A DNA stretch of 64,000 nucleotides from Crystallibacter degradans (GTDB lineage: Bacteria; Actinomycetota; Actinomycetes; Actinomycetales; Micrococcaceae), in NCBI RefSeq assembly GCF_012952295.1, contig NZ_JABBCH010000005.1:62001-126000 (forward strand), written 5' to 3'. Positions 19,609 to 28,213 of the stretch are shown here, in pieces. Below the pieces are notes generated by a model. The model was not told where the DNA came from and did no database searches. It saw only the letters and a list, made by a program, of their open reading frames with translations. A program made the translations under genes and the position numbers. Numbering within the stretch: the first letter of the stretch is position 1; every line of letters starts with the position of its first letter.

Positions 19609-19773
19609 ATGCCGGAGTTCTGGTACAACGTCGTCACCCATGAAGTCGAAGTGGGGGCACAGTCCGACTGGACGCAGCTCATCGGTCCCTATGAAACCCG
19701 CGAGGAAGCGGAAAAGGCGCTCGAAAAAGTGCAGCGGCGCAACGAGGCCTGGGACGCTGACGACGACGAATAG
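19609..19773 (+). CDS. Small SPOR-like conserved actinobacterial protein
   Basis: This is a 54-residue acidic protein ([16 protein letters not shown]..., ending DADDDE). The pattern of a WYN strand, then [16 protein letters not shown], matches the small SPOR-domain-like proteins common in actinobacteria. In larger proteins SPOR domains bind denuded septal glycan, but this one has no signal peptide or membrane segment and its function is unknown. The start has an AAGGGAG site 8 bases upstream. In-frame extension to 19504 would run through the divergent map promoter and is rejected. Confidence 0.8.
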   Translation: MPEFWYNVVTHEVEVGAQSDWTQLIGPYETREEAEKALEKVQRRNEAWDADDDE

Positions 19774-19808
19774 CGCCTTCCAGCGCGTGGAACCGCTGGT
19801 CCGCGCGG

Positions 19809-20690
19809 CTAGAAGGAGTGCTCCGGGCCGGGAAAGGAACCGTTGCGGACGTCGTCAGCGTAGGCCCTGACCGCATCCGAGAGCGTTGCCCGTATGTCGG
19901 CGTACTGCTTGACGAACTTCGCGAGTTTGCCGCCCCGCAGCCCGGCCATGTCCTGCCACACCAGCACCTGGCCCGTCGTGGAAGCGCCGGCGCCGATGCC
20001 GATGGTGGGAACGCGTAGCGCCTTGTCCACCTCCGCGGCCGCCAGGGCCGGGACCATTTCCATCAGTACCGCAAACGCGCCGGCGGCTTCGAGTGCCACG
20101 GCGTCGTCAACGACCCGCTGCGCGTCCTCGCCCCGGCCCTGCACCCGGTAGCCGCCCAGCGAATGTTCGCTTTGCGGGGTGAAGCCGACGTGGGCCATGA
20201 CGGGGATGCCGGCCTGGACCATGGCGCGGACATAGTCCGCGTAGAAGGCGCCGCCTTCCATCTTGACGGCGTGGGCGCCGGCTTCCTTCATGAACCGTAC
20301 GGAGGTTTCGATCGCCTGGGCAGGGGAGACCTCGTAGCTGCCGAACGGCAGGTCAACCACGACGAGCGCACGTCTGGCAGAACGGCTGACTGCGCGGCAG
20401 AGCGGGATCAGCTCATCGACGGTCACCGGCAGCGATGTTTCGTTGCCGTACACGTTGTTGGAGGCGGAGTCGCCGACAAGCAGGACTTCGATACCTGCTT
20501 CATCGAAAATTTCGGCGGTGTACTGTTCGTATGCGGTGAGCATGGCAAAGCGCTGGCCGTTGTCCTTGGCCTGCTGCAGGTGATGGGTGCGGACACGGGA
20601 CACCGGTTTGGAGCCGGACTGCCGATTGGCGCCGGCGGCACCAGCTCCGTACGGGGCAGGCTGTTCGGCACCAGAAGTCTGTGAGGTCAT
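19809..20690 (-). CDS. panB: 3-methyl-2-oxobutanoate hydroxymethyltransferase
   Basis: PanB makes ketopantoate from 2-oxoisovalerate and 5,10-methylene-THF, the first committed step to pantothenate and CoA. The 293-residue protein has about 30 disordered residues first. Family blocks follow: RFAMLTAYEQYTAEIFDEAG, LLVGDSASNNVYG with a metal-binding Asp, VVDLPFGSYEVSP, AVKMEGG, and VPTIGIGAGASTTGQVLVWQD. ATG 20690 follows a TAGGCT -10 by 6 bases (leaderless). No panC or panD is nearby. Confidence 0.95.
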   Translation of the reverse strand: MTSQTSGAEQPAPYGAGAAGANRQSGSKPVSRVRTHHLQQAKDNGQRFAMLTAYEQYTAEIFDEAGIEVLLVGDSASNNVYGNETSLPVTVDELIPLCRAVSRSARRALVVVDLPFGSYEVSPAQAIETSVRFMKEAGAHAVKMEGGAFYADYVRAMVQAGIPVMAHVGFTPQSEHSLGGYRVQGRGEDAQRVVDDAVALEAAGAFAVLMEMVPALAAAEVDKALRVPTIGIGAGASTTGQVLVWQDMAGLRGGKLAKFVKQYADIRATLSDAVRAYADDVRNGSFPGPEHSF

Positions 20691-20696
20691 GGGTAG

Positions 20697-20702
20697 AGCC
20701 TA
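20697..20702 (-). promoter_or_regulatory. panB -10 element, leaderless arrangement
   Basis: On the - strand TAGGCT ends 6 bases before the panB ATG (gap CTACCC). Confidence 0.6.
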
Positions 20703-20769
20703 ATGCCGTGGCCTTTGTTCACTCCAGCCGCACCCGTCACTGTTGCACTTCACAAGAGCCCGGGCGCAT

Positions 20770-20775
20770 TAGGCT
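20770..20775 (+). promoter_or_regulatory. glnA2 -10 element
   Basis: TAGGCT lies about 63 bases before the glnA2 start, giving a conventional leader that contains the GGAAGGA ribosome-binding site. A matching -35 is not clear. Confidence 0.45.
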
Positions 20776-20837
20776 AAGTACAGTAGTAAGCAGGCAGGCC
20801 GGAGGCTTTGCCGTGGCCAGGGCGCGGAAGGATATCC

Positions 20838-22178
20838 ATGGACCGTCAGCAGGAATTTGTCCTGAGAACCATCGAAGAGCGGGACGTGCGCTTCGTCCGT
20901 CTCTGGTTCACCGACGTCGTCGGTTCGCTTAAATCCGTTGCGCTGGCTCCTGCGGAAGTCGAGGGCGCCTTCGAGGAGGGACTTGGCTTCGACGGCTCGT
21001 CCATCGAGGGGCTGGCCCGGGTCTTCGAGTCCGACATGCTGGTCCAGCCGGACCCTTCGACTTTCCAGATCCTGCCCTGGCGCGGCGAGGAGGAACAGAC
21101 ATCGCGGATGTTCTGCGACGTTCTCACGCCCGACGGCGAACCGTCCGTCGCGGATCCTCGTAACGTGCTCAAGCGGGCCCTGCGCAAGGCCGGCGACATG
21201 GGCTTCACCTGCTACACCCATCCGGAAATCGAGTTCTACCTGCTCAAATCGCAGGAACTCGGCCCTGACGGTGTGCCGGTTCCGGTAGACCGCGCAGGAT
21301 ATTTCGACCATGTGCCCGGCGGCGTGGCCCAGGATTTCCGCCGCACCGCGGTGACCATGCTGGAGAACGTCGGCATCTCCGTGGAGTTCAGCCATCATGA
21401 AGACGGTCCCGGGCAGAACGAGATCGATCTTAGGTACGCGGATGCCCTGCAGACCGCCGACAACATCATGACGTTCCGGACCGTGGTCAAAGAAGTAGCG
21501 CTGATGGAAGGCATTTACGCAACATTCATGCCCAAGCCCTTCTCCGACCACCCCGGTTCGGGGATGCATACGCACTTTTCCCTCTTCGAAGGCGATTCCA
21601 ACGCCTTTTTCGAGGCCGGAGCCGAATACCAGCTCTCCAAGACCGGGCGCCAATTCATGGCGGGCATCCTGAAGCACGCACCCGAATTCACCGCGGTGAC
21701 GAACCAGTTCGTGAATTCCTACAAGCGACTCTGGGGCGGCGGCGAAGCTCCCAGTTACATCTCCTGGGGGCACAATAACCGCTCCGCACTGGTCCGCATC
21801 CCGTTGTACAAGCCGAACAAGGGCCAGTCCGCCCGGATGGAATACCGCGGGATCGATTCGGCGGCGAACCCCTACCTCGCCTACGCTGTGTTGCTGGGCG
21901 CCGGCTTGAAGGGCATCGAGGAAGGCTACGAGCTGCCGCCTGCCGCGGAGGAAGACATCTGGAGCCTCAGCTCCGCCGAACGCCGGGCGCTCGGCCACGA
22001 CCCGCTTCCCTCGAGCCTGCACGACGCCATCCGCGCGATGGAAGAGTCTGAGCTGGTCGCTGAAATCCTCGGTGAACAGGTCTATGAGATCTTCCTGCGC
22101 AACAAGCGTGCCGAATGGCATGACTACCGCATCCAGGTGACGCCGCACGAGCTCAAGCGGAACATCGACATCCTCTAA
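20838..22178 (+). CDS. glnA2: Glutamine synthetase type I, GlnA2 class
   Basis: This 446-residue GS-like enzyme resembles mycobacterial GlnA2. It has the N-terminal beta-grasp (RFVRLWFTDVVGSLKSVAL), the metal/ATP segments FDGSSIEGLARVFESDM and HPEIEFYLLK, and GSGMHTHFSLFEGD (active-site His). YRGIDSAANPYLAYAVLLGAG follows. The region matching the adenylylated Tyr loop of GlnA1 has Trp375 (EEDIWSL), so GlnE control of this enzyme is unlikely. Some GlnA2-like proteins act on other amine substrates, so true glutamine synthesis is not certain. ATG 20838 has GGAAGGA upstream; an in-frame ATG at 20808 lies before it. glnE follows 9 bases later. Confidence 0.93.
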   Translation: MDRQQEFVLRTIEERDVRFVRLWFTDVVGSLKSVALAPAEVEGAFEEGLGFDGSSIEGLARVFESDMLVQPDPSTFQILPWRGEEEQTSRMFCDVLTPDGEPSVADPRNVLKRALRKAGDMGFTCYTHPEIEFYLLKSQELGPDGVPVPVDRAGYFDHVPGGVAQDFRRTAVTMLENVGISVEFSHHEDGPGQNEIDLRYADALQTADNIMTFRTVVKEVALMEGIYATFMPKPFSDHPGSGMHTHFSLFEGDSNAFFEAGAEYQLSKTGRQFMAGILKHAPEFTAVTNQFVNSYKRLWGGGEAPSYISWGHNNRSALVRIPLYKPNKGQSARMEYRGIDSAANPYLAYAVLLGAGLKGIEEGYELPPAAEEDIWSLSSAERRALGHDPLPSSLHDAIRAMEESELVAEILGEQVYEIFLRNKRAEWHDYRIQVTPHELKRNIDIL

Positions 22179-22187
22179 GGTGAGGCC

Positions 22188-25100
22188 ATGAGTCTGAACC
22201 GGCGGCTGATCTCCAACGGCTTCAACGATTTGGAGAAGAGCACACGCTTTCTCGAATCGTCCGAACTCGATGGGGTGGACCAGCAACGGCTTTTTTCCGG
22301 GTTTGCTTACGCCGCCGATCCGGACCTGGCCCTCGTATCCTTGGTCCGGCTGCTGGAGCGGCATCCTCAGCTGGCCGAACTGGTCAACGCCGGGGAAGAC
22401 GAGAGCGAGGCGCTGTTCCGGCTGCTCGGCTCCTCGGAGGCATTGGCCGAATTTTTGCTGCGCCGGCCGGAGCATCTGGACGTTCTTTCGGCCAAGGTCA
22501 GCCCTGAACCGGGAGCGGTGCCGGCAGACAAGCTGCGCGCCTCACTGCTGAAGTCAGTCGGGGCCGATCCTTCCGCCGAGCAGCCGCTGGCCGCCCTGAG
22601 CGGCAAGGAGGCCTACAGCCTGCTGCGGTCCACCTACCGGCGGCACCTGGCCGAACTGGCCATCCGCGATCTCGGCGCGGCCTCTCCGGTGGACTATATG
22701 CCCTCCGTGGGACGCGAGCTGGCGGATCTCGCGGCGGCGGCGATTGAGGCCGGGCTGGCTGTCTCCCGCGCTGAACTGGCCGCGCGGTTCGACCCCGAGG
22801 AGATTGCGGTCGTGCGCCTGGCCGTGATCGGCATGGGCAAATGCGGCGCGCGCGAACTCAATTACATTTCCGACGTCGACGTGGTCTACGTGATCGAAGC
22901 CGATGGCATGGACGAGGCGCACGCCTCCACCATCGGCACGGCCTTGGCCGCCGGGATGAGCAGGGCCGTCTTTTCCGCCGGACCGGAGCCCGGCCTGTGG
23001 GAAGTGGACGCCAATCTCCGTCCTGAGGGCAAGGAAGGCCGGCTGGTCCGTACGCTCGAATCCCACCTGACTTACTACAAACGGTGGGCCCAGAGCTGGG
23101 AGTTCCAGGCGCTGCTGAAGGCGCGCGCCATCGCCGGGGACCCAGACCTGGGCCGGCGGTACGAGGAGGCCGTAGCACCGTTGATCTGGAACTCATCGGA
23201 ACGGGATGGCTTCGTCGAGTCCGTGCAGGCAATGCGCGGACGGGTGACGGAGAACATTCCGGTGCATGAGCGCGGCCGCCAGCTCAAACTCGGCCGCGGC
23301 GGGCTGCGTGACGTGGAATTTACCGTCCAGTTGCTCCAGCTCGTTCATGCCCGGGTGGACGAAACGCTCCGGGTCCGGGACACCACTACCGCCATCGCGG
23401 CCTTGAGCGCGGCTGGCTACATTGGCCGCTCCGATGCACGGGAGTTCGACGAAGCCTACCGCTATTTGCGGGTGCTGGAACACCGCATCCAGCTGGTCCA
23501 GCTGCGCCGGACGCATTTGATGCCCGAGGGCGACAATGCCTTGCGTGCGCTGGCCAAATCCTCGCTCGGCTCGCTGGAAACGCAGCGGCCCGGCCCCGAA
23601 GCCCTGCTCCAGAGGTGGCAGCGGACCAAGCGCCGGGTACGCGAACTTCACGAACGGATCTTCTACCGCCCGCTGCTGGTCTCCGCCGCCAACCTGAGCG
23701 CGGACGAAGTCCGGCTCACGCCCGAAGCTGCCCAGGCCCGGCTCGCCGCATTAGGGTACGTAGATCCCCGCGGAGCGATGCGCCACATCGAGGCATTGAC
23801 CGGCGGAATCAGCCGGCGGTCCCAGCTGCAGCGCCAGTTGCTTCCCGTCCTGCTGGAATGGATCGCCGACGGTGTCGACCCGGACTCCGGCCTGCTCGGA
23901 TTCCGGCGGCTCAGCGAGGCGCTGGGGGAGTCGCACTGGTATCTGGGCATGCTCCGTGACTCCAGTTCGGCAGCGGAGCGGCTTTGCCACATCCTTTCCA
24001 GCAGCCGCTTCATTACTGACCTGCTGGAAGTCTCGCCGGAGTCTGCGGCCTGGCTGGGCTCCGACAAGGACCTCGTTCCGTGGTCGTTCGACGCGCAGTG
24101 GTACGAGATCCGGCACAAGCTGGCCCGCCATCAGGACCCCAAGGCGGCTATGCGCCTGATCCGGCTGATCCGCCGTCGCGAAACGCTGCGGATAGCCATC
24201 GCGGACAGCTCAGGCCTGCTGGATCAGCGGCAGGTCGGCATTGCGCTCTCCGATACGGACCGGGCGGCCGTTCTCGGTGCCCTGCACGTTGCCGAGGCAG
24301 CTGTCTTCGCGGAGGAGGACCAGCTGACCAACCTCCTCGTCGTCGCCATGGGACGACAAGGCGGCAGGGAGATCGGTTACGGCTCGGACGCCGATGTCAT
24401 GTACGTGCACAAGCCGCTGCCCGGCGCTGACAACGATGCGGCCCAGCAGCAAGCTATGAAGATTGTTTCGCAGATTTCCGCCCTGCTCCAGCAGCCATGC
24501 AGCCCGCCTGTGCTCGCCGAGCGCACCCTGGAACTGGATGTGTCGCTGCGTCCGGAGGGGAAGAACGGCCCGATCGTGCGTTCGCTCGACTCGTACCGGG
24601 AGTACTACCAGCGGTGGTCCCTGATCTGGGAGGCGCAGGCCCTGTTGCGTGCCCGGCCCATCGCCGGCGACGACGACCTCGCGGCCGAGTACATCGCACT
24701 GATCGATCCCATCCGTTACCCGGCAGACGCCGGCCCGGACGACGTCCGCGAGATCCGACGGATAAAAGCCAGAGTGGAATCCGAGCGCCTGCCACGCGGC
24801 GCGGATCCATCCCGGCACCTCAAGCTGGGCCGCGGCGCGCTGAGCGATGTGGAGTGGCTGGTGCAACTGCTCCAGCTGGAACACGCGCACCGGATACCCG
24901 CACTACGGACAACCGGCACCATGGAGGCGCTGGAAGCGATCGGCGAGGCAGACCTGCTCCCGGCTGCCGATGTGCTCACGCTGCACCAGAGCTGGTCCCT
25001 GGCGAGCCGGATCCGTTCGGCAAACATGATCTGGAGTGGAAAGAACGCGGACCTGCTGCCCTTTTCGCGGCGGGATCTGGAAGCCGTTGCCCGCTGGTGC

Positions 25101-25205
25101 GGCTACAGCCCGGGACACGCCGGAGCCATCGAGGAAGACTATCTGCGGATTACCCGGCGCACCCGCGGCATCTTCGAACGCTACTTCTACGGCTATGGGA
25201 CCTAA
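22188..25205 (+). CDS. glnE: Bifunctional glutamine synthetase adenylyltransferase/adenylyl-removing enzyme
   Basis: GlnE adds AMP to, or removes it from, the regulatory Tyr of GlnA1. The 1005-residue protein shows the expected duplication. Each nucleotidyltransferase domain carries its catalytic motif: GMGKCGARELNYISDVDVVYV in the N-terminal (deadenylylation) half near residue 215, and AMGRQGGREIGYGSDADVMYV in the C-terminal (adenylylation) half near residue 720. Each is followed by a GlnD-UR-type helical domain with LKLGRGGLRDVEF or LKLGRGALSDVEW. The ATG follows GGTGAGG by 4 bases, 9 bases after glnA2, indicating one operon. Confidence 0.96.
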   Translation: MSLNRRLISNGFNDLEKSTRFLESSELDGVDQQRLFSGFAYAADPDLALVSLVRLLERHPQLAELVNAGEDESEALFRLLGSSEALAEFLLRRPEHLDVLSAKVSPEPGAVPADKLRASLLKSVGADPSAEQPLAALSGKEAYSLLRSTYRRHLAELAIRDLGAASPVDYMPSVGRELADLAAAAIEAGLAVSRAELAARFDPEEIAVVRLAVIGMGKCGARELNYISDVDVVYVIEADGMDEAHASTIGTALAAGMSRAVFSAGPEPGLWEVDANLRPEGKEGRLVRTLESHLTYYKRWAQSWEFQALLKARAIAGDPDLGRRYEEAVAPLIWNSSERDGFVESVQAMRGRVTENIPVHERGRQLKLGRGGLRDVEFTVQLLQLVHARVDETLRVRDTTTAIAALSAAGYIGRSDAREFDEAYRYLRVLEHRIQLVQLRRTHLMPEGDNALRALAKSSLGSLETQRPGPEALLQRWQRTKRRVRELHERIFYRPLLVSAANLSADEVRLTPEAAQARLAALGYVDPRGAMRHIEALTGGISRRSQLQRQLLPVLLEWIADGVDPDSGLLGFRRLSEALGESHWYLGMLRDSSSAAERLCHILSSSRFITDLLEVSPESAAWLGSDKDLVPWSFDAQWYEIRHKLARHQDPKAAMRLIRLIRRRETLRIAIADSSGLLDQRQVGIALSDTDRAAVLGALHVAEAAVFAEEDQLTNLLVVAMGRQGGREIGYGSDADVMYVHKPLPGADNDAAQQQAMKIVSQISALLQQPCSPPVLAERTLELDVSLRPEGKNGPIVRSLDSYREYYQRWSLIWEAQALLRARPIAGDDDLAAEYIALIDPIRYPADAGPDDVREIRRIKARVESERLPRGADPSRHLKLGRGALSDVEWLVQLLQLEHAHRIPALRTTGTMEALEAIGEADLLPAADVLTLHQSWSLASRIRSANMIWSGKNADLLPFSRRDLEAVARWCGYSPGHAGAIEEDYLRITRRTRGIFERYFYGYGT

Positions 25206-25231
25206 CTGGCAGAGTTTCCGGTGCGAGGGAC

Positions 25232-25237
25232 TAGGCT
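25232..25237 (+). promoter_or_regulatory. -10 element of the cupin gene
   Basis: TAGGCT lies 30 bases before the cupin ATG and leaves room for the AGGAG site, so this transcript has a short leader. Confidence 0.45.
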
Positions 25238-25267
25238 GGTGCACAACTGCGACTACAGGAGTATTCG

Positions 25268-25615
25268 ATGACCGAAATTGACGTCCTTGCCAAGGAACAC
25301 CTTGCCGCAGCGATGGAAGCAACGCACGGCCGCAGTGCCGCGATGGTGGCCCAGGACGGTCCTCTGCGCCAAACGGTGCTGGCCCTGCGGGCGGGAGCGG
25401 CCCTGGGCGAGCACAATGCGCCGCTGGCCGCCAGTATCTATGTCCTGGAGGGCTCGGTCACCGTAGTCTCGGCCGGCGGGCGGCTCGTCGTTAATGAGAA
25501 CCAGCTTGAAATCATCCCGCAGGAACGCCACTCGGTCGAAGCCAACGAGGACTCCGTCTTCCTGCTCACCGCTGTTACCGAAACCCACGTGGACTCCGGC
25601 TCGAACAAGGCTTAA
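25268..25615 (+). CDS. Small cupin-domain protein
   Basis: The 115-residue protein has a single cupin-like barrel: LRQTVLALRAGAALGEHNAPLAASIYVLEGSV, then a second half with ERHSVEANEDSVFLL. The first cupin motif lacks the full G(X)5HXH set: only one His (GEHN) is visible, with a second His in ERHSV, so the metal site may be degenerate. Function unknown; small cupins of this type are often annotated as LuxR-region or detoxification proteins without evidence. ATG 25268 has AGGAG 8 bases upstream. It is convergent with the DUF7455 gene. Confidence 0.75.
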   Translation: MTEIDVLAKEHLAAAMEATHGRSAAMVAQDGPLRQTVLALRAGAALGEHNAPLAASIYVLEGSVTVVSAGGRLVVNENQLEIIPQERHSVEANEDSVFLLTAVTETHVDSGSNKA

Positions 25616-25686
25616 CGACGACGGCGGCGCCCACCTTCCGATGGAACACCGCCGGGCGCAACTTGCCCGTGTGCAGCGGCGGCCTA

Positions 25687-25848
25687 CTACTTCGCCTCAA
25701 GTAGGTGCCGTTCGTCTTGAACGCTGATGGCGTAGGCAAAGAGCGCTTCTTGGTGTTCGCGGTAGTGGTGGGCACACCAGGAGAGCATGCCGCCGGTGTC
25801 GAGCATGACCTGGACGTAGGCGGGGGCACCGCATCGATCGCACAACAT
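25687..25848 (-). CDS. DUF7455-type small zinc-ribbon protein
   Basis: A 53-residue protein with CDRCGAPAYVQVMLDTGG followed by SWCAHHYREH, giving a Cys2...Cys-His-His pattern likely to bind zinc. The same architecture occurs again at 48930-49151 near the sigma factor gene. The function is not known. ATG 25848 is picked because a strong AGGAGGG site lies 6 bases upstream; an in-frame ATG at 25953 would add 35 residues of poorly structured sequence. The gene lies downstream of glnA1 on the same strand with 181 bases between. Confidence 0.8.
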   Translation of the reverse strand: MLCDRCGAPAYVQVMLDTGGMLSWCAHHYREHQEALFAYAISVQDERHLLEAK

Positions 25849-26029
25849 TTCGCCCTCCTGGGAGTGATGCAACTGGCGTGGATCTCCAGTGTGCCCCTCT
25901 GTGCTTGGGGTGGGCTTGGGATGAATGTTCGGTGAACAAAGCAGAGTCCGCACGCGCTGCCGCCACCGAAGTGTTGGCCGCTCGTGCGGACTCTCTGCAA
26001 ATTAACCGTGTTTCTGCCGCGAAACCTAG

Positions 26030-27454
26030 TTAGCAGCCGTAGTAGAGCTCGAACTCGTAGGGGTTTGGGCGCGCGGCGAGCGGGGCGATCTCGTACTCGC
26101 GCTTGTAGGCGATCCAGGTGTCGATCAGGTCCTGGGTGAACACACCGCCGGCCTGCAGGAACTCGTTGTCGGCTTCGAGGGCTTCGAGTGCTTCCTCCAA
26201 GGATCCCGGAGCCTTCTGGATGTCCTTGGCCTCTTCGGCAGGCAGCTCGTAGAGGTCCTTGTCGATCGGGTCGGCCGGCTCAATCCGGTTCCGGATACCG
26301 TCCAGGCCTGCCATCAGCTGCGCGGCGAAGGCCAGATACGGGTTGGAGCTGGGATCCGGGGCGCGGAATTCGAGACGCTTGGCCTTCGGGTTGGAACCGG
26401 TGATCGGGATGCGGATTCCGGCGGAGCGGTTGCCCTGCGAGTAGACCATGTTTACCGGCGCTTCGAAGCCCTTGACCAGGCGGCGGTAGGAGTTCACCGT
26501 CGGGTTGGTGAAGGCCAGCACGGCCGAAGCGTGCTTGAGCAGGCCGCCGATGTACCAGCGGGCGGTGTCGGACAGGCCGGCGTAGCCCTTTTCGTCGTAG
26601 AAGAGCGGCTCGGAGCCGTTCCAGAGCGACTGGTGGCAGTGCATGCCCGAGCCGTTGTCGCCGAACACGGGCTTCGGCATGAAGGTGGCGGACTTCCCCC
26701 AGGCGTCGGCGACGTTCTTGACGATGTACTTGAACTTCAGCAGATCATCGGCGGCATGGGTCAGCGTGGTGAACTTGTAGTTGATTTCCGCCTGGCCGGC
26801 AGCGCCGACCTCGTGGTGGGAGCGCTCAACTTCGATGCCTACCTCGTCCAGCTCGACGCAGATGGCGTCGCGCAGGTCCGCCTGCTTATCGGTCGGGGCG
26901 ACGGGGAAGTAGCCGCCCTTGACCGGGGTCTTGTAGCCCTGGTTGCCGCCATCTTCCTTGCGGCCGCTGTTCCAGTGGGCCTCGACGGAATCCACCTTGT
27001 AGAAGGAGTGCTCCGGGCTGGACTGGTAACGTACGTCGTCGAAAATGAAGAATTCGGCTTCGGACGCAAAGTAAGCGGTGTCCGCGATACCGGTCGACGC
27101 CAGGTATGCTTCGGCGCGCTCGGCAACGCCGCGGGGGTCGCGGTGGTACGGATCCCCGGTACGCGGGTTCACGATCGAGAAGTTCAGCGCAAGGGTCTTC
27201 TCCACGCGGAAAGGATCGATGAACGCGGTGGTGACGTCGGGGATGAGCTGCATGTCGGACTCGGCGATGCCCTGGAACCCCCGGATGGAGGAACCGTCGA
27301 ACAGCTGGCCGTTGACAAAGAATTCCGCGTCAACGGTCTTAGCCGGCACGTTGAAGTGCTGCTGGACGCCTGGCAGGTCTGTGAATCGGATGTCGACGAA
27401 CTTTACTTCTTCGTCGGCGATGTACTTGAGGACCTCGTCCGCATTCTTGAACAT
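26030..27454 (-). CDS. glnA1: Glutamine synthetase type I, main form
   Basis: This is the central ammonium-assimilating enzyme, ATP + Glu + NH3 to Gln, a cytoplasmic dodecamer. The 474-residue protein has [34 protein letters not shown], the ATP-site segment [24 protein letters not shown], and [10 protein letters not shown]. The adenylylation loop [10 protein letters not shown] places the target Tyr at residue 402. The start at ATG 27454 follows AAGGAG by 9 bases; an in-frame ATG seven codons earlier overlaps that site. A GlnR-like double box lies 86-123 bases upstream. It is divergent from the RDD gene. Confidence 0.96.
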   Translation of the reverse strand: MFKNADEVLKYIADEEVKFVDIRFTDLPGVQQHFNVPAKTVDAEFFVNGQLFDGSSIRGFQGIAESDMQLIPDVTTAFIDPFRVEKTLALNFSIVNPRTGDPYHRDPRGVAERAEAYLASTGIADTAYFASEAEFFIFDDVRYQSSPEHSFYKVDSVEAHWNSGRKEDGGNQGYKTPVKGGYFPVAPTDKQADLRDAICVELDEVGIEVERSHHEVGAAGQAEINYKFTTLTHAADDLLKFKYIVKNVADAWGKSATFMPKPVFGDNGSGMHCHQSLWNGSEPLFYDEKGYAGLSDTARWYIGGLLKHASAVLAFTNPTVNSYRRLVKGFEAPVNMVYSQGNRSAGIRIPITGSNPKAKRLEFRAPDPSSNPYLAFAAQLMAGLDGIRNRIEPADPIDKDLYELPAEEAKDIQKAPGSLEEALEALEADNEFLQAGGVFTQDLIDTWIAYKREYEIAPLAARPNPYEFELYYGC

Positions 27455-27539
27455 CGGGTCATGCTCCTTACGCATTCATGGGGGTACCTGCCGGCTGCAA
27501 CACAGGCGCCAGCAACAGTTACTAATGTAGAAGCAGGGA

Positions 27540-27577
27540 ATTTCCCTTTGGTGTCGCGATTGTTTCCGGCAGGTTAC
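27540..27577 (-). promoter_or_regulatory. GlnR-like double binding site upstream of glnA1
   Basis: Read on the - strand, the site is GTAAC-N6-GAAAC (27577-27562), a perfect match to the actinobacterial GlnR box gTnAc-N6-GaAAc. After 6 bases comes GACAC-N6-GAAAT (27555-27540), a second box with one mismatch in each half. The 22-base repeat spacing fits two GlnR dimers on one helical face. GlnR itself is not in the window. Confidence 0.65.
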
Positions 27578-27685
27578 TTAATCGATGTGCCCCTAAGCCT
27601 AGCGCGGTGATAGCGTCCGCACCCAGACGACGTTACACAGGTCACTTCCGGCCGCCGTCACGACCAGGTCCCGCGCGGAGGTCGG

Positions 27686-27691
27686 TAGGCT
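27686..27691 (+). promoter_or_regulatory. -10 element of the RDD gene, leaderless arrangement
   Basis: TAGGCT ends 6 bases before GTG 27698. The gap AGAGGA is too close to the start to work as a ribosome-binding site. Confidence 0.55.
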
Positions 27692-27697
27692 AGAGGA

Positions 27698-28135
27698 GTG
27701 GTAAGCAGAAAAGACCTTGGTTCCTGGCTCGAAGGGCCGCCTCCCTCTAAAGAGCAACAGTGGCCCGGCCAGCGGTTGGGACTGCCCCAGAGCGGCCCTG
27801 GCTCGATCGCCCGCCTCGGCCGGCGTGTCATTGCCCTGATGATCGACTGGATCCTGTGCTATCTCATCGCCGCCTGGCTGTTCGACGGCAACGAGCTGAG
27901 CATTCTGCTGATCTTTGCCATTGAACAACTGCTGCTGGTCAGCACGCTCGGCTACAGCATTGGCCACCGCGCAGTTGGCATCCAGGTGCGCAAGCTGGAC
28001 GGGTCTGCCGCCGGACCGCTCGTGGCCGTTGTTCGTACCGTGCTGCTCTGTCTGGTTGTTCCCGCCGTAGTCTTCGATGCCGATCAGCGCGGCCTGCACG
28101 ACCGCGCGATGGGCACCGTCCTGGTCCGTATGTAG
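27698..28135 (+). CDS. RDD family membrane protein
   Basis: The 145-residue protein has the RDD signature in SIARLGRRVIALMIDWILCYLIAAW (Arg and Asp in the first membrane segment). A second segment is at about 68-90, and the C-terminal amphipathic segment ends DQRGLHDRAMGTVLVRM, the typical RDD tail. About 40 polar residues precede the first membrane helix. The function of RDD proteins is mostly unknown; some are proposed as transporters. Its place beside glnA1 and DUF4191 is conserved in actinobacteria including mycobacteria. Confidence 0.88.
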   Translation: MVSRKDLGSWLEGPPPSKEQQWPGQRLGLPQSGPGSIARLGRRVIALMIDWILCYLIAAWLFDGNELSILLIFAIEQLLLVSTLGYSIGHRAVGIQVRKLDGSAAGPLVAVVRTVLLCLVVPAVVFDADQRGLHDRAMGTVLVRM

Positions 28136-28151
28136 TCCAAAAACCTTGACA

Positions 28152-28198
28152 AACGACGGCGGCGCCCCACCTTGGAAAGGTGAGGCGCCGCCGTCGTT
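28152..28198. terminator. Strong bidirectional terminator between the RDD and DUF4191 genes
   Basis: A perfect 15-bp outer stem, AACGACGGCGGCGCC (28152-28166) with its complement (28184-28198), holds an inner 6-bp stem CACCTT/AAGGTG. The genes on either side converge on it. The AT-flanked ends suit termination in both directions. Confidence 0.88.
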
Positions 28199-28213
28199 AT
28201 TGGCTTGGAAGGG

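Noticed and set aside
20769-22475. 568-residue open frame on - opposite glnA2
   Set aside because: It is an antisense shadow in GC-rich DNA. The + strand encodes a full glutamine synthetase with all family motifs and a ribosome-binding site.
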